In this document: piece by piece, positions 33,301 to 48,300 of the stretch
Layout of the letters: every line of letters starts with the position of its first letter
Numbering within the stretch: the stretch's first letter is position 1
Source of the DNA: Lineus longissimus
Taxonomy: Eukaryota > Nemertea > Pilidiophora > Heteronemertea > Lineidae
Direction of reading: 5' to 3'
Assembly: GCF_910592395.1 (NCBI RefSeq)
Contig: NC_088311.1
Location: 22,970,646 to 23,034,645, forward strand
DNA length: 64,000 nucleotides
Translations under genes and position numbers: made by a program
The notes under the pieces: model-generated
Told to the model about the DNA's origin: nothing
What the model saw: the letters and a program-made list of their open reading frames with translations, nothing else
The model's database searches: none

Positions 33301-36300
33301 CACAGATTAATGAGCAGTGAGGTGCACAGCTGCAGATCAAATGGATTTGAATATGTGACTTTTGAGTCTGTTTCAAAAAGTGTGCTGAGGTTGCAAGCTA
33401 CTTGAAGGTGTACCTTTGACCTTGACATTTCGAGGCCAAACAGGAAACAATCTACATGTCTAAATGCCTTTCGTAAATTCTGTGTCTGGTTAATAAAATT
33501 GGACTTAACACTTTTGTTAAATTACACAAATGCATTAATTTCCCAATCAGGACATACTTTTGATGGCTATGTTAGTTTGTTGTGAGAAGTTTGGAAAAAC
33601 AGGTTTTGCAAGATTTCAAGTTTGGGCGGACAGCACAAGTTCAATAGATTAGCAGTTGCAGGAAGGCAGCTGATCTGACGCTCTGCATCTTTGTCATTGA
33701 GTTCTTGGTAGCATGTTCTTCAATAGTATTTATCGAGAAACCACATTTTGTTTAAGGAGATGTTTTTGAGGGAATTGGGACGTGTTCTTACCGGAGGTAT
33801 CCACATCGTTTGGCAGATCACTGTTGATGAAATGGCACAAATTATTCAGAGGAAAAAATCATCACAGAATGATAAAAAGTTTTTAAACATAAGGAAACCC
33901 TATGTTTTTCTGAGAATGCCACCCCAGAAATGTTTGATGCATGGTACGTGTAGTTTGAAGATGTGAATGAAAATACAGAGTGTTCAAAAACATGACTTGG
34001 CTGCATTCAATTCACATGGGGCACTTGAAAATGGGATATGGCTCATACTTAACTATGATGCAATTGGTAGGCGTAAGTCATTTTCACAAGTTATTCAATA
34101 ACAGAACTGTGTTACTTTTTTTCAAACACCCTGTATGATAACAATCCTTTTACAAATTTTGATTAAGATATGGCATATTTCATGGCAGTGAAGCATGATA
34201 AACTCAATGGATGGTTGAAACTATAAATATGCATGAATACATGTATGTATGAATAAGGAACGGATATGCTTATGACCTGAAAAGATTTGTCAGACTTGTC
34301 AGACAGGATGGATGGCCAACCCTGTGTATATCACCATTTTCTGAAAGACACTTTCAATAAACATTCAAAGTTATTTCGTCGATTCAACTCACCTTAATTC
34401 TTCCTCTCTTTCTCGCATTTCCCGTAACTCTCGCTCGATACGAGATTCTGTAGGATTAGTCGTCGTATGCCCATCAGTTGCGCTTTGTCTCGAAACCTTC
34501 CTCATCACCACACCACCATCTGTCGTATCAGTAGCATTCATAGGTGGTGCTGCATTCTGTGGAGCCGCTTTCTGTGGCGGTTCAACCTCCGTTTCTTTTG
34601 CAGGCGGCGCAATCTGGGGTGCACTCTGCGGCGCAATCTGGGGTGCACTCTGGGAACTAGATATCCGTCGCTCATTTCGCTGTTCGTTAGTAAATCCAAC
34701 CGGCACGGCCATGTGTTCGTCAGAAGTCGTACGAATCGTACCTTCAGCTTTCAAATCTAATTCTCGTTGTCTTTCCCGCGCAATTTCGCGCTGCAGTTGC
34801 GAAGTTGAAAGTCTTTTTAATGCCTGACTTTTCTGACCGGGATCTTGATGTTGCCTTTGTGTCCTACTACTTAAATCAACCTTTACTTCACCTTTGGGTT
34901 TTGGTTCTTCAACTGCTAATCCTCGGGATCGGCGGTAATCATCTTCTCTTTCTCTCTGCAAGCGAATCGTACGCTCAACGGCCGTTTCTTCCGAATTGTT
35001 GTCAATCCGGTAATGAGACTCATCCTCCTCATCTTCATCCGGCACTAACGGTTCGACCATGTGTCGCTGACGCAGTACGATATCCGATTGAGTATGACTA
35101 CTACCAGTGCTCCTACTGGAGGAAACAGAATCTAAAGAGGACCGACGTTGTGCTGGTGGAGGAACATGATTGGGGACACCTGGTTTGAAAGGACTAACTT
35201 CGCGATTATAAGACGAATTTGTTTCCTTAGTGTCAATATAACTGTCAAATACTGGTTTATTACCATCGGTTTCATCAAATTTGTAACCAAGTGATTTCCT
35301 TTGGTCTCTCAGTTCTCGTTCTCGCTTTTGTTGCTCTTCGATTTCACGTACAACCACATTATTCTGTGACTGCCGCTGCTCGAAAGACTGAACTTCTGGA
35401 AACTTAGACATATTGACGGTTGGTTCTGTACTCTGAGGATAGGTTGTAGCACTTTCCACTTGAGTCTGTGACTCCTGGGTGATGATTTCTAATGTATTTC
35501 TGTCAGTTTCAACCTCAAATAGTTCAGACTTGTAACTAGGCTGTTGCCGGGGTGAGACGGGCTGTTGCCGGGGTGATACAGGTTGTTGCCGAGGTGATAC
35601 GGATTGTTGACGAGGTGAGCCAGCAGACGCCAGACGTTTGCGTTCCCTCTGGATCTCCTCTTCTCGTTGTCGCTGAAGTCTGATCTCGCGCTCTATAATA
35701 CTCTCGTGGGCGGCACGATCCTGTTCCTTCTCTTGGCGCTCGAACTCACTTTGTTCATATTCCTATAACGAGAAATTCAAATTCAAAATCGTGATACAGC
35801 AATCGGTTTGTTTACAAATAATATCAGTTCTGGAGAGGAGATGGTTGAAAAAGATTGTCTGAAAAAAAGCTTTAACCTACTAAAAGGTAAGGAAATCTAT
35901 CAGATCGAATCAATCTTGTCCTTGAGGGGGTAAAAAAAGTTAAATAAAATGAACATCACAAGAGTTATGCGAGATGTTTTCAAATAAATCGCGATAAATC
36001 TGTATGACATCAGTCAATTGTGACAGGCTAGGGTCAGTTGAAGACATTCCCATTGACAGGGCCTGCTCATACAGACAGTGCCATCCAGACAACTCAGGCC
36101 ATGAGTGGAATGACAAACACAGACTTACAAAATATGCATACCTTTGGCATAATGACTCAATAGAAGCCATTTTAGAAATAAGAATGGATTAGAAATGTCA
36201 GTGAACTTATTCCTGCATACTGGTTGTGACGTCATCTTCAAAAGACTTATTTGGGACAAACAGATGTTTTGTTAAGACTTTGCATTACAACAACGGTCAT

Positions 36301-39300
36301 TGTGCTCAGCTGGGCCTACTGATGAAGGAAAGGGAAGTGCTCTCGTACATTTCCACAACCCACGAAAACATTCTTTTGTAGAATATTTGAATGGGGGGAC
36401 AAAGTCCCTTTAAGTGTGGTGGCAATTGTTGAGGGAGTGAAATCAGGAAAACATTAGTGACCCCGTCCAAGGTTATAACCCATTAGGGAAAACAATGATT
36501 TCTTGCTAAATCGTCAATAAGAAGTAGTGTCCCACGAGGTTATCTTTTGAAGAATAGAATGGTCAGTTAAAGGGGTACATGTAGGCCCCTGTGTGGGCAA
36601 GTGGGCCCAGAATTAACGACCAACAGGGTTATTTCGTTCACTCAGTGGAAAGGCAAGACAAAAATTGGTAGCAAAGTCAGCTACTTATGAGAGACATTTA
36701 AACACTGGTAAAAATTTAATTCATCGAATTCCATTTTTGCTTCAGGTCAAAGCAAAGAACTATGAGAAATGTTCCTTACTTCATACAGCAGATTTAAGAT
36801 GGCTACCAATCTGATTACGACTGTCCTTCACAACCGCAATTTAATCCAACGGTAATTATCCGAACCAGAGACAAATCAGAGCTTATACATATATCCACCA
36901 CCAGAAAAAGAAGGACGCCCAGACCAGGCAGTCGAATGTTAGCATTGCCTTCTCCGACTGCAAAACCTGGAGCTGGCCATAATGATTTAAAATCATTGTC
37001 AGTGATCAAATATTGGCTCATACTCAACCTGTATTACACGAGGAGTCCAAACAATCCTTGCTTTGTTGGGCTGAATACTCAATATATTGGTCTTGATACT
37101 AAATATTTATCATGTTTTAACAGTACAAACCCTGCAACATGATTAATATCTGTACTGCTAAGGCAATGTTTCTTTCTACATTATTTACCTGAGCCACAAG
37201 AAAGTACATTGAAGATGAACGGTGTTGAGCCTTATAAGGTTCTAATAGACTAAAAATAGGCATGGTGTTTTTGCAGTTGCCGGAAGCCTGAATCAGGTCC
37301 TTGAAGCAAGTGTCACTGATGAAATATCATGTTCCATATGCAACAACCAGATAAACTCCTACCTGTTTCCAATTGGCAGTCAGAAAATTATTCCCTTTCA
37401 CTTTTTTCCAATACCAACAGTTATGAGAATTAACTGTAGTCAACCATACAGTGTATCTGATAGACCAACTGTACACACATGTCAGCCATCACTGCAGTGA
37501 CATGGAAGCCCCAATATACCCTGCAGTAATTTGAATTTCGATTACTCAAGCTTCACCAATCTAAGACCGTTTCTGAATATTCCAGTCAGCCTCAAAATGA
37601 GAACATGGTTGTTTGATGGCACTCAACATGTTCAATTTGGATAGACAATCAGTTGGTGACAGCAAGTTGTCTGACGGTCATGACATCATGTTACAGTTTG
37701 GCCTTTATTGTGATTTTGTAGCGATTAATCACAAGGTCTTAGCTCGGTGAAACTAGGGTACTCAGACCTACCTCCACCCACAGCTCCATAACAGGTACCC
37801 CGTGTACATGAATCTCCCAGGTTATCAGGCCCTTTGCGAGTAAAGTGCCGATGGATTACCATACAGCTGCACCTGTTCCCATTCCCTAGGCCTTTAGGAA
37901 CCCGAGATGTGCGCAAAAATCTAAACCCACGTACTTGCGACAAAAGAGTTTGCTGGGACATGTGTAGTTTCAAGAAGCTCTTTTGGTTCAAAACTGAGAA
38001 AAATGACTGGGGATATCGAGTCAGTGTTGATTGAATGATGTATCAAATAGCTGGTATTGGTTTTTTTGGTAGGAGTCTTGTGGTAAGGACCGACAGATAA
38101 TCCATACCGATCAGACAAGGTGACAGGTTGAAAACCAACACCCTCATAGACCTACCTCTCATATCGAAGTGAATCCGATCGAAAATGATAGTCATATTAT
38201 GACCTACAGCCAGGGGCAAAACTATACAATGATTTTGTTGGTAAATCCTCGCCTAAAGGCAAATCGACTGTTTTACCATTGCAGCTAAAAGAATGATGTG
38301 CATAAAAGTTTATCACAGTTTGCCTCGCACATACAAACAGCACTGCTGTGTGTCACGCTAGTATATGGGTGCTGTTTGATTTTGGTAGAATCATTTTGTT
38401 GACCTTCGCTGCCCCTCAGGGAACAGATGGACTTGACGTCTCTGTGATGGTTGGTTAAGTCACCTGCCTTTGATCAATGAAGGCGAGAGAGATTAATGTC
38501 AGGCCAGGTCAATGGACATGCATGGATGTCAGACAGCGGGCAATCAAGAGTTATGTCATTTGACAAACTTTGACAATCTTTGCCTTGAATTGTGGCAAAC
38601 AAGATGATTAAGAAAATGTTCATGCCAAAAGATTCGAAATCAGGAATCATAATGCTCCTACCACATGGACCATCCACACCCGTTAAAGTCCCGTTATAAA
38701 ACACATACACTGCAGTATGTAGCCTGCTGAGCCAATGATTACGTTTTTCCAATATCACATCAATATTGGTTGTTACAAGGCTTCCTAGCAAATTCAATGC
38801 CTCAGTGACAGCACTGTTATGTTAAAAAATCGATTCAAACCGAAATGCCAGAATCCTGAATACAAAATTAACTTGATTTTCTCGACACCAGATTACCTCC
38901 TGTGGTTCAGATGACAGTTAGTTGTTGAACATGATTTTACAAGATGGCAACAGATGGCAATACAAATCCTGACGGACTTACCACTGAATGGGTGGACTAT
39001 CCAATACTGGTTTTATTATACACTGCTGTACATAGCCGGCTGGTCAATGATCAGCTTCCCAGGAATAAAAAATTCATGAGGACATATCCAGGGAAATTAT
39101 TACGTTTCCAAAATTGAAACAGATTTTACCCAACAGCACACCTGCCACACTTTTTACACTCTTCTGGCCCACAGCCCAGTCATCGATCATTCCCAGACAC
39201 AATATCAAGTTGCGGCAAAATATCTTATTTTGTGGCACCTCCATATGTGACTCGCTCTACCAAAACTAGGCGCTTGTCGCATCTGAACTCGACATTTTGA

Positions 39301-42300
39301 TACGGACTTGTTGTTCATTTCCCTATTGTAGACCTTTTGTGAAATCTATTACAAACTGATTTGGTCACATTTCACAAAAGGTCTACAATAGGGAAATGAA
39401 CAACAAGTCTGTATCAACCTGTCAAGTTCAGATACGACAAGGGCCTAGTTTTGGTAGAGCGGGTCACATATACATGTACCATCCAACATGAAACTTTAAG
39501 ACTGTAATCATCACAAACTTACCACTGAATCCACTTGTCCTACAAGTAAGCCAGTAGTCCTGTTACTCTGATTTACATAGCCAGCAATGATTTTGCAGTG
39601 ACAACTCCAAATCAAGACTAATGACTCAGGGTTTAAATCACATAGTTTATGACAGCTCTGAATACGAACCAAAAACTTCAACAGACTATCCAATACTAAT
39701 CCTGTTACACTCCAAATACACTGCAGACAACCTGCACGGTATGTGATTAGTTTCCAATACGATATCAATGTATAGGCAATATTGATAGACTCACCTCGAT
39801 CAGTCTTTGTGCAGCGTGGATGTCTTGGAATGCATAAAACCCGTCCCACACACAGAATATAAACGCCGTTCCATAATGCTATTTGATATTAGAGTATTCA
39901 TGGGCCAGGTCAGACAGCTCAATGAGGAATATCTGAATATATCGCTAGAAGTCAATGTCGAATACATATCGCTCCTTTCAATAGCACTGCTGGTTCCTAA
40001 TTCCTTTCACTGATTGCGATCATGCCTAACGTTACACTTTGGTAGGCTATAAGGATGGGTCAGCCGACAAATAACATGAAATATATATCATTATGTGCAA
40101 TATTTTTTTCTGTATAATCTGGGGCAAACGAAGCTGTATAGTTTGGGAGGCCAACTGAAAATTTCAGTGAGGGAATTTGTCAACTTGAGCCACAAACCTT
40201 CCCAGTTTAGTTTCCAAATTCAGTAGAACCTCCCCTTGTAGCCACCTCTGCCGGGCAGACACCACCCCATAACGGACATGTCCAAAAACATATTAACCAA
40301 TCATATTTTGAACATACTTCAGCCATTATTTACCACTGAGGAAGTTACGTGGCGAATACAGGATTAGGGCATGAATAAAACAATCCATATGTACAAAGTG
40401 GAGGGCACCTCAATATCATTATTAATAATTGCTCTAGCCATTAAGTAAACATTCATGGACCAATCAGGGCAACTTGTTTTGAAATACGACTGAGGTAGCA
40501 AGCATTCGATAAAAGGGGGGTTGAGACTGGCTGATATTCCAATTTGCTATCAATTAGGCAAAGTGCAAATCACTAAAGCGGTAAAAAATTGTAATCAATA
40601 TCTGACATTATGACTCATTTAGCCACAGCGAGACTGGTATACCTATAATGATGGTATTATCATCAGCAGTGTATGTATCATTATTACAGATTTATATCGG
40701 TATTGTGATAATGGTATTAAATTCACGATACCAGCATCAGTACTATTGGCATAATGGTACTGATACTGATACATACTGATACTGATACACTGGCATAATG
40801 GTACTGATACTGATACATTGTCATAATGGTACTGATACTGATACATTGGCATAATGGTACTGATACTGATACATTGGCATAATGGTACTGATACTGATAC
40901 ACTGGCATAATGGTACTGATACTGATACATTGGCATAATGGTACTGATACTGATACAATGGCATAATGGTATTTAACATTGATGACAATGGTAGAGTTAC
41001 AACCATTCCAACCACAAGAGACAACTCAACCAATACACACCGTGTTTGACGCATTTTAATCAGCTGAGGGCACCCCTATACAAAAAGCCTGTTCCTGCCA
41101 ATTTGAGGCTAATTAAAACCCCTTAAAGGAGTATTTGGTAACTTCATGGTTAATATTTTGCAAGTTATTCAAATTCAAAAGTAGGCGTCACCTTGTATAT
41201 TTTTCTTACCTCATCTTTGTCTTCGGAGTAAAGTTTGTGATGCATGCCGGGGCCCAGGTACATCATGATGGCTTAAGATGGAACCAACGATGAGAACGAA
41301 TAAGACCTGGAACTTTTTGTTAAAGTCACTGGATTTAACAATTGGTTACAATCAGCGTCTCCTTGAGAGAACCAATCTTGTCTGAGAAGCTACACTGTTA
41401 CAGAACTTTTTGGCGCAGTCACTTCCAGGCTTGTATGAGATGTGAGAGATGTGACGATCATTTAGTTTTTAATGACTTATTCAAAGATAATGAAGAGGTT
41501 GCAGCAGATGCTCTCGTCCAAAGACCATATCCAAATCAAGAACCTGAGTCTACCAGAGGGATGAAAACAATCGACAACAAAATTTGGAATTTAAGAAACT
41601 TCTTCCAAAACAAGACAGTGCTTGAAGTTCTATTTCCTGCGGAAAACAATGGATGTGGGAGATTTTGATTTTGAGTGTATCTGCACCATAGCGAAAATCC
41701 TTGAACAGGAATTTAATCCACAAACAGGTCCTGACCAGTGAAAATCCGCAAAAATAACAGACGGGTGGCGACCAGAATGCGAAAAGATGACATGCACAAC
41801 AATACCACAATCTGTTTTGATATTGATGTGTTCAGTCGCGTCCCGAAGTGCATCCTAAGCCGAGTGCACACAGGCCCTGATCACATGACCTGAAGATGCC
41901 TCCGGGTTGAATCCTCAAGTGGCATGTGTGGTCGGGAAACAATGGTGGAGGATTGATTGAGTTCTGGCAAGATATTGATTTAGGGTATGTTTGCAATGAA
42001 CATTATCAGTAGGTAATGCTGCAACAGGATACACATCCACCAGGGCAACGGTGATGGCATTAATGGCTCAAATGACCAATTAGTTGATGTAAGACATTAC
42101 CGAATCGTCTACCTTGAGGTAACAGACAACACCTTGTGTATAGACTCCAGACAATGATTAAGTATTCTTAGACAGGGACAGGTTGAGGATATTGGGAAAG
42201 AGTGGCTGTCGGGCGCATCGAATCCCGTAGAAAATTCAGTGAAATATTCTCCAAAGTTTTAGTTGATTCGCACCCCAATCCCAACCCTCCTGAGTGAGAT

Positions 42301-45300
42301 ATACTTGATTGATTTTGAGACTGTAATTCATAACAGAATAATAGTAATTTGTAAGCAAATAGAATAGGCTACCAAAGGTAAAATGGATAAGATTATGTAA
42401 GAAAATGATGAAATGATGCCGACTTTCTACCAAATCAAGAGTCCCTGGCCTCCAAACAGTGAGAGATCATTTTTTTACAATTTTTACCAAAGCACTTTAA
42501 TAGCTCTGTCGAAGGAGTACGGTTAAAAGTAGTTGGGGAACTGGGTCTGATTTGACTAAGTGGTAAAATAAAGAAGAGACACCTATTGGCAAGTTTGTGT
42601 AACTTAATTTGGCCCAGCAACTTCTGCTCATAAGTCTCTCTTTAAGACACAAGAGGGGGGTACTCTTGAATTTGGAAAACTTTTACATTAACAGTAGGCC
42701 AGTGTCCCCATCCTATTATAAGATAGATAAGAATAAATATCCTGTATAACAACTCTTACCTGTCTTGCTTTCTGTATAAAGAAATGTCACAAAGTAAGAC
42801 TAGTTTTACGAAATCACCAGGAATTCTAACCCCAACCATATTCTAGTATTCCATTCCCTTTCCTTGTTGGTATTTTCTGTTCGAACTAGCGGGTGGGAGA
42901 ACCCTTTCAGAATTTGAAGCTCACACTTGCATCTCGCTACAAGTATGAATGTTGTTCAGCAAGGAGCACTTACAACTGCTGTATTGCAGATGACCACAAA
43001 CCTTCACGAATTCTAGTCTAAGGCCAGGTTTACATAGGATTCACATAGTCACTTGTCAAAGTTCACGTATCATATGTCATTCTCTATGTAAACCCAGTGC
43101 TCTATGTAAACCTAACCTAATGATAGACAAGAACGAAATAAACAAGGCAAGATACTGACCTTATCATACTGTCGTATCTTTGTGGTACCATCTCGCTTAT
43201 ACAGAGTCTCTCGCTTTTGCTGTGCCTGCACCTCCTTCTCAATGATATTATTATAATCGACTTTTGTCCCGCGATCTGCCTCCGTCATTTCGTGGAAAGT
43301 CGCTGAAGCGAACGATGCCTGGAGATAGCCTTCGGCTTCAGTACTGCTGTCGTTAGAGTCAAGTCGCTCCGCTAGGTGGCGCCTCTTATGCTCCTGTTCT
43401 CTCTGACGCTCCCGTTCTAAATTGTACCGAATTTCACGATCGATTGCACTTTCTGAGTCAATGTTTGAGTCCGTCTCGATCACAGTCGTACTGGTTTCTG
43501 CCGCTATCTCCTTTGTAGGAGGAGCATTCTGATTTTCAGTGACTGCCATACATTTTATCGGTTGATCAAAAGTTGCACTCTTGACCATCCCAGAAGACTT
43601 CTTCGTTTGTTTCTTTAAGGTGTCCGTTTGTTTATCTAAAAGCATTTTTTCCCATTGCTGTTTCCGACTTGATAAATTGGCGATGGATTCAGTATCGATG
43701 TTTTCATTCATATCACGATTATCGGGCGTGTCCTGCACGTCTGGCGCCATTTTGATGGGTTTGTTACTCGCTGGCTTTGGGAAGAGGTTTTCATGTTTTT
43801 CGGCAGCAAATTTCTCTTCCCAATGTTTCTTAACATTGTCAAGGTCTTCCTTGGTGTAACCTGGAATCTCTATCTCGCCGTCTCCATCACCTTTAAGTAG
43901 AAGAATAACATTACGTCAAAACATTTGCAAAATCTGAGTCACACTTGATGTTCTGTGACCTAACCCACATGACACTTTTGAATGTGGCAGGGTTGTATGG
44001 GTTGCCAGAGCCTGAGCTGTAGACCACTGAAAGCTAAAAGTCAAAAGCTAAAAGTTAGGTCATCCCAAGAGTTGGTACATCTGCAAGGGCTATAAGTTAG
44101 ATTCTTGACTTTTATGATTTTGAACGGCCAAAAGAATTTGGCCATCACATCTTCCAGGGTATTGGAAACTGCCATACAGATAGCCACAACTGACCAAAAT
44201 CCCCAAAATTATTGACAAATTTCAACAACTGACAAAAAATTAATGTTTGTTATAGGTACGGTACCTGAATAATAATCACTGTTTGTATCAGATATCAAAC
44301 TATCTTGAGATGTATGACTATCTGCCTGGGATGTGTCACTTGCTGAGTATTTCCTGCAGCATTTTGCCCGAATCCAAGAAAAACAGAAAAGCCCCAAAAT
44401 TGAATCCGCAATGTCAATGCTCATGGTCTCTTCTCAACATAATGAAATTCATCGCATGCCCAGGTGCCTAAGGGTCCTCTCCCCAGGAACTATTCGGAAA
44501 CTATTTTAATTGTTTTAGAACTATTTTGAGTAGATTGATCTTAAATCAAACGCTACGTAGGACTGTTACACCCTCTTGACGCATAAATCAAAAGCATTTG
44601 TCTGGGTGTATTAGGAGCCAGAAATTTCATGGCCAACTTAAAAGATTTTGATGAATTAGGGATTCGAGCCTCAGGCATTGTCAAAGGCCGATAACCTCTT
44701 CAGACAAACGTGGTAAGGTACATCAAGCATTTGAACGATAAAACTCCACCCATGCCTGACATTCTCTCCTACCACAAGTCAAGTATAGTACTCAACTTAT
44801 GATGGCGTGCAATGAATATCTAAGATAATATGAAGGCCTATTCATGTGACTCAACAGACCTTATATGTACAGGATGTACCAAAATAAAAGTAACACACTG
44901 AACTTTTGTCATGATGTATCAAGGGCTGTAACCAAGCAAACACCAAGAGTTTGAAATAGTTACAAAACCCACATGTACAGTAGTGTTCAAAAGTAGCATC
45001 CCTTGTTGATGCACTATTGCATCATAGAAGATGCACAAATTTATTTTTATAGAAAGACAACGATAAGGGCAAGAAAATAATATCAACGTTTTACATTTGC
45101 AAAGGTACATTTGAGTTTTGTGCAATATTCCAACAATTTGAATTACCCAAGTCTCAGTGATGCAGCAATCCCTACACATCTCTGAATAGCTTTTATTGGA
45201 CTTGGTCAGAATGTTGAGGTGTTCTGACTATGCTGACAGGCCTCTAGCAATAATTTATTGATTAGCCGATGCAAAATGCCAGCTGTTACCGATTGGCCAC

Positions 45301-48300
45301 TCGACATGCTCAACATCTTATGCCAATCAGAGTTCATTTTCCGGCCATGCAGGCTGAACCATGTGTGTACATTCGATCGAGCCTGGGACATGCTATGGTT
45401 TTTACATGCAGTAGATTTTTTTTGTTTATTCTAAACAATCGCATACGTTTTGCAATTGATTGAATATGATTACAACTGCCACCTTTGAATGTTTTGATGA
45501 ACTAGAATACTCTGCGGTACTGTGTTTCAGTGCCTTCAACTTAACTTTGACATGACAGCACCCCTAGGGTGCCAAAATCACAGGACAGCACCACTAGGGT
45601 GCTAAAATCAAGCATGACAGCACCCCAAGGGTGCCAAAATCAAACAGGACATCACCCCACAACAGCCTGAACTTGGCCACTAAACCTGCATTCTGATGTT
45701 GCCAGGTAACAGCATCCAATAACTTCCCATTGATTTATAGTTACAAATAAATTGCATTTGAAGATAATATCATCATGGCAGATATGTAACATGTGGTGCA
45801 CACTTTGTAATTTACTGGATAATTTTCTCTGAATGAACTCTGTGAACGCAGAATTGGTGTTCAATCTATAGGATGATTAAAGAATGATTGATATAGAGCC
45901 TCATGCAAATTTAACTCCGTTTCTGACATCTTCTGGTCATCTACCATCACGATTCAAATTCAGGCCCATTGTGTGGTTTGAAATACTCGCACTACCTGAC
46001 AAGTGACAAAGTGTTATCAAGTTGAAATAAGAATTCTTAGGTATGGACTATATGGCTGTAAGTGGAAAGTCGATACTTGAGAGTTGCCTATTTGTACAAA
46101 ATAGGTGAACTCTGATGTCAAAACGAGGCCAATATCTAATCCATTATAAAACTGAAACATTGTAACCAAGGTATTTTAGAATATTTCACAACATCTCTTG
46201 TCAGTAACAGCCATGATGACGATAATGGAGCACTTCCCTGCAATAAAGGATACATGCATCAGGTCATTACCAATGACCTCACCACCCTAGTATAGTTGCT
46301 AAATCAACTCAAACTGACACAGCTGGGCACATGTGTTTCTGATATTGCATGGATCAATAATCGGACTCACCCCATTTGGAATCGGGCGTTACCTTCATCG
46401 GTACATCTGCCTCCGTTTCGTCACTAAACATTGTAGTCTCACAGCACTGTTTGCACCCTATATTCCCATAAAGACCCCGGCATGATTTACAGACATCGCC
46501 ATTCAATATTGTCACGTCAGCGCTATTCTGTTCACAAGGTGTCGTCTTGGTAACAAAATCTGATTCAAAATCACCCTGAAACGGTCCAATACTTCCACTA
46601 GAGTAATTATATCTTTCCATTGAAGGAGCCATTAACCCTTCCTCCCTCTTTGTCGCACTCTCAGAGCCCTTCTTCTCAAAAGTAAATTTGGATTTTCGTA
46701 TTCGTCCAGCAGGGCTCCGAGAAGCATGACGGACATCTTCCGTGTCGACGCGTGCCTCGTCGTTAGAATTCTCGCTGCCATCATCCATGGTCTGACGAGG
46801 AGATAGCATCATACCATCGGCCGACTGAATAACGCAATCCTCAAACACAAGACTGGAAAAAGTATCATCATTCATTTCGTTCGAATTAAAATCCCGCCAC
46901 AATAAAACTAGAAAATAAGTCAAAATATGATAAATACGGAACAAATTCTATCACGTGTCGTTTCTATGAATTAAACCAGTGGAAAAAATTCCACATCCCT
47001 CTATATGGTTTCTCCGTGCTCAGACTCCGGAAATCTCACCGGCTCGTTATCTTCCCATAACAGCACATGTCCGGTTGAATGTATACAAACGGCATTACCA
47101 ATATTGACAATTACCGCGATCATTCTCCAGACAACTCCACCTGGCTCCTCAAGCTGTTGAAGAGTTACTAATCATATGCAAATCAATAACCACTAGGCCA
47201 AGTCCAATCAAAATACAAAGGTAGAAACCCCTCTGATACGACATCCTGGTTTCAAATATTATGTAATTTTCTGTCCGCTGAATCAAACAGATAATTGTGA
47301 GCTGCAAGATGAAGTTCTTTTATGGAAGTTCCATTCTTTTATGTTCCGATAAAGAAAAATTAAAAGGTTTGGTCTATGCGTCAAAAACAAACAAAAAAAT
47401 AATTAGAAGGTCATGGTTTATTATCAACAAGTACTTTGAACACCATCTTACGATTGAAAGTTGAGAATTATTTACGATCATGATGAAAGAGAAAGGCAAT
47501 GATCTTCAATTCTGACTACACAGATGGGGAATTTGTACTGAAACTTGAACTAAGTACCTGCAGATCCACCTACCAACTGTTCAAAGAACTGAATTCTCCT
47601 GAAAAAGCCTGAAGAGCAACCCCATTGGACTGAATGCTCCTTCACTTTCTGAATCACTTTACGGCTATAAAACCATAGTGCCAATTGAACAGTTAGGCAT
47701 AACATAAGAAATTTTGAGTGTACGTTTTTAAACTGAAAGAAAAATGTTATGTACAGATGCCAGAACCTCAGAGATTACTGTGTTATCAGTGTGTTATGCT
47801 TCTTCCATCAAAGCAAGAATTAATAAAGACTAGTCTTTGTCAATTCTCGATCAAAGTGAATCTAGCTACCCTTGTTATAATGTGAGAGTCGTAAAAATGT
47901 CTAAACATCTAAACCCATAATCTAGATTCACCAATCTAAGACAACTTTATCATGTTGAAATTGACACGAGTCCAAGGACATAACGCCATGAGCATCGAGA
48001 TCTTGGCATTACCCAAAAACTCTCGATCTCAAAGTCATCAAATGTGCATAACTAATGGGGTTTGGCACTAATATTTAGAGATGGTCTTAGATCAGTGAAA
48101 CAAGAGCATACCAACTAGATACCATGGTACTGGTAGGTCCTTGCCGGGGTGGGGAGGTAGATGGAATGGCTATCCTGGCCTAGAAACCTTGGGAAAACAG
48201 GTAGGTCTCCTTACAAGAAGGAACTCCAGCCTAGTATTCCCAGGCACAACTGGATGGGAAATTCAATTCTAAAGGATGAAAAAATTTATAAGTCCAAATA

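Larger units (their letters stand above)
35763..43159. other. Large intron of the scaffold gene
   Basis: 7.4 kb. It contains foldback copy B (39246-39468), a 28-bp tandem repeat (40738-40970), the alternative first exon (41210-41266) and, near its 5' side, a segment (43031-43120) with words in common with the 3' UTR. The rest is AT-rich, with no further exon recognised. Confidence 0.5.

Noticed and set aside
40643-41054. Met/Tyr/Gln-rich repetitive open frames
   Set aside because: Translation of the 28-bp intronic repeat.
44640-44700. tRNA-like GATTCGAGCC word, and a similar one near 63920
   Set aside because: No A box at the proper spacing and no cloverleaf could be drawn.
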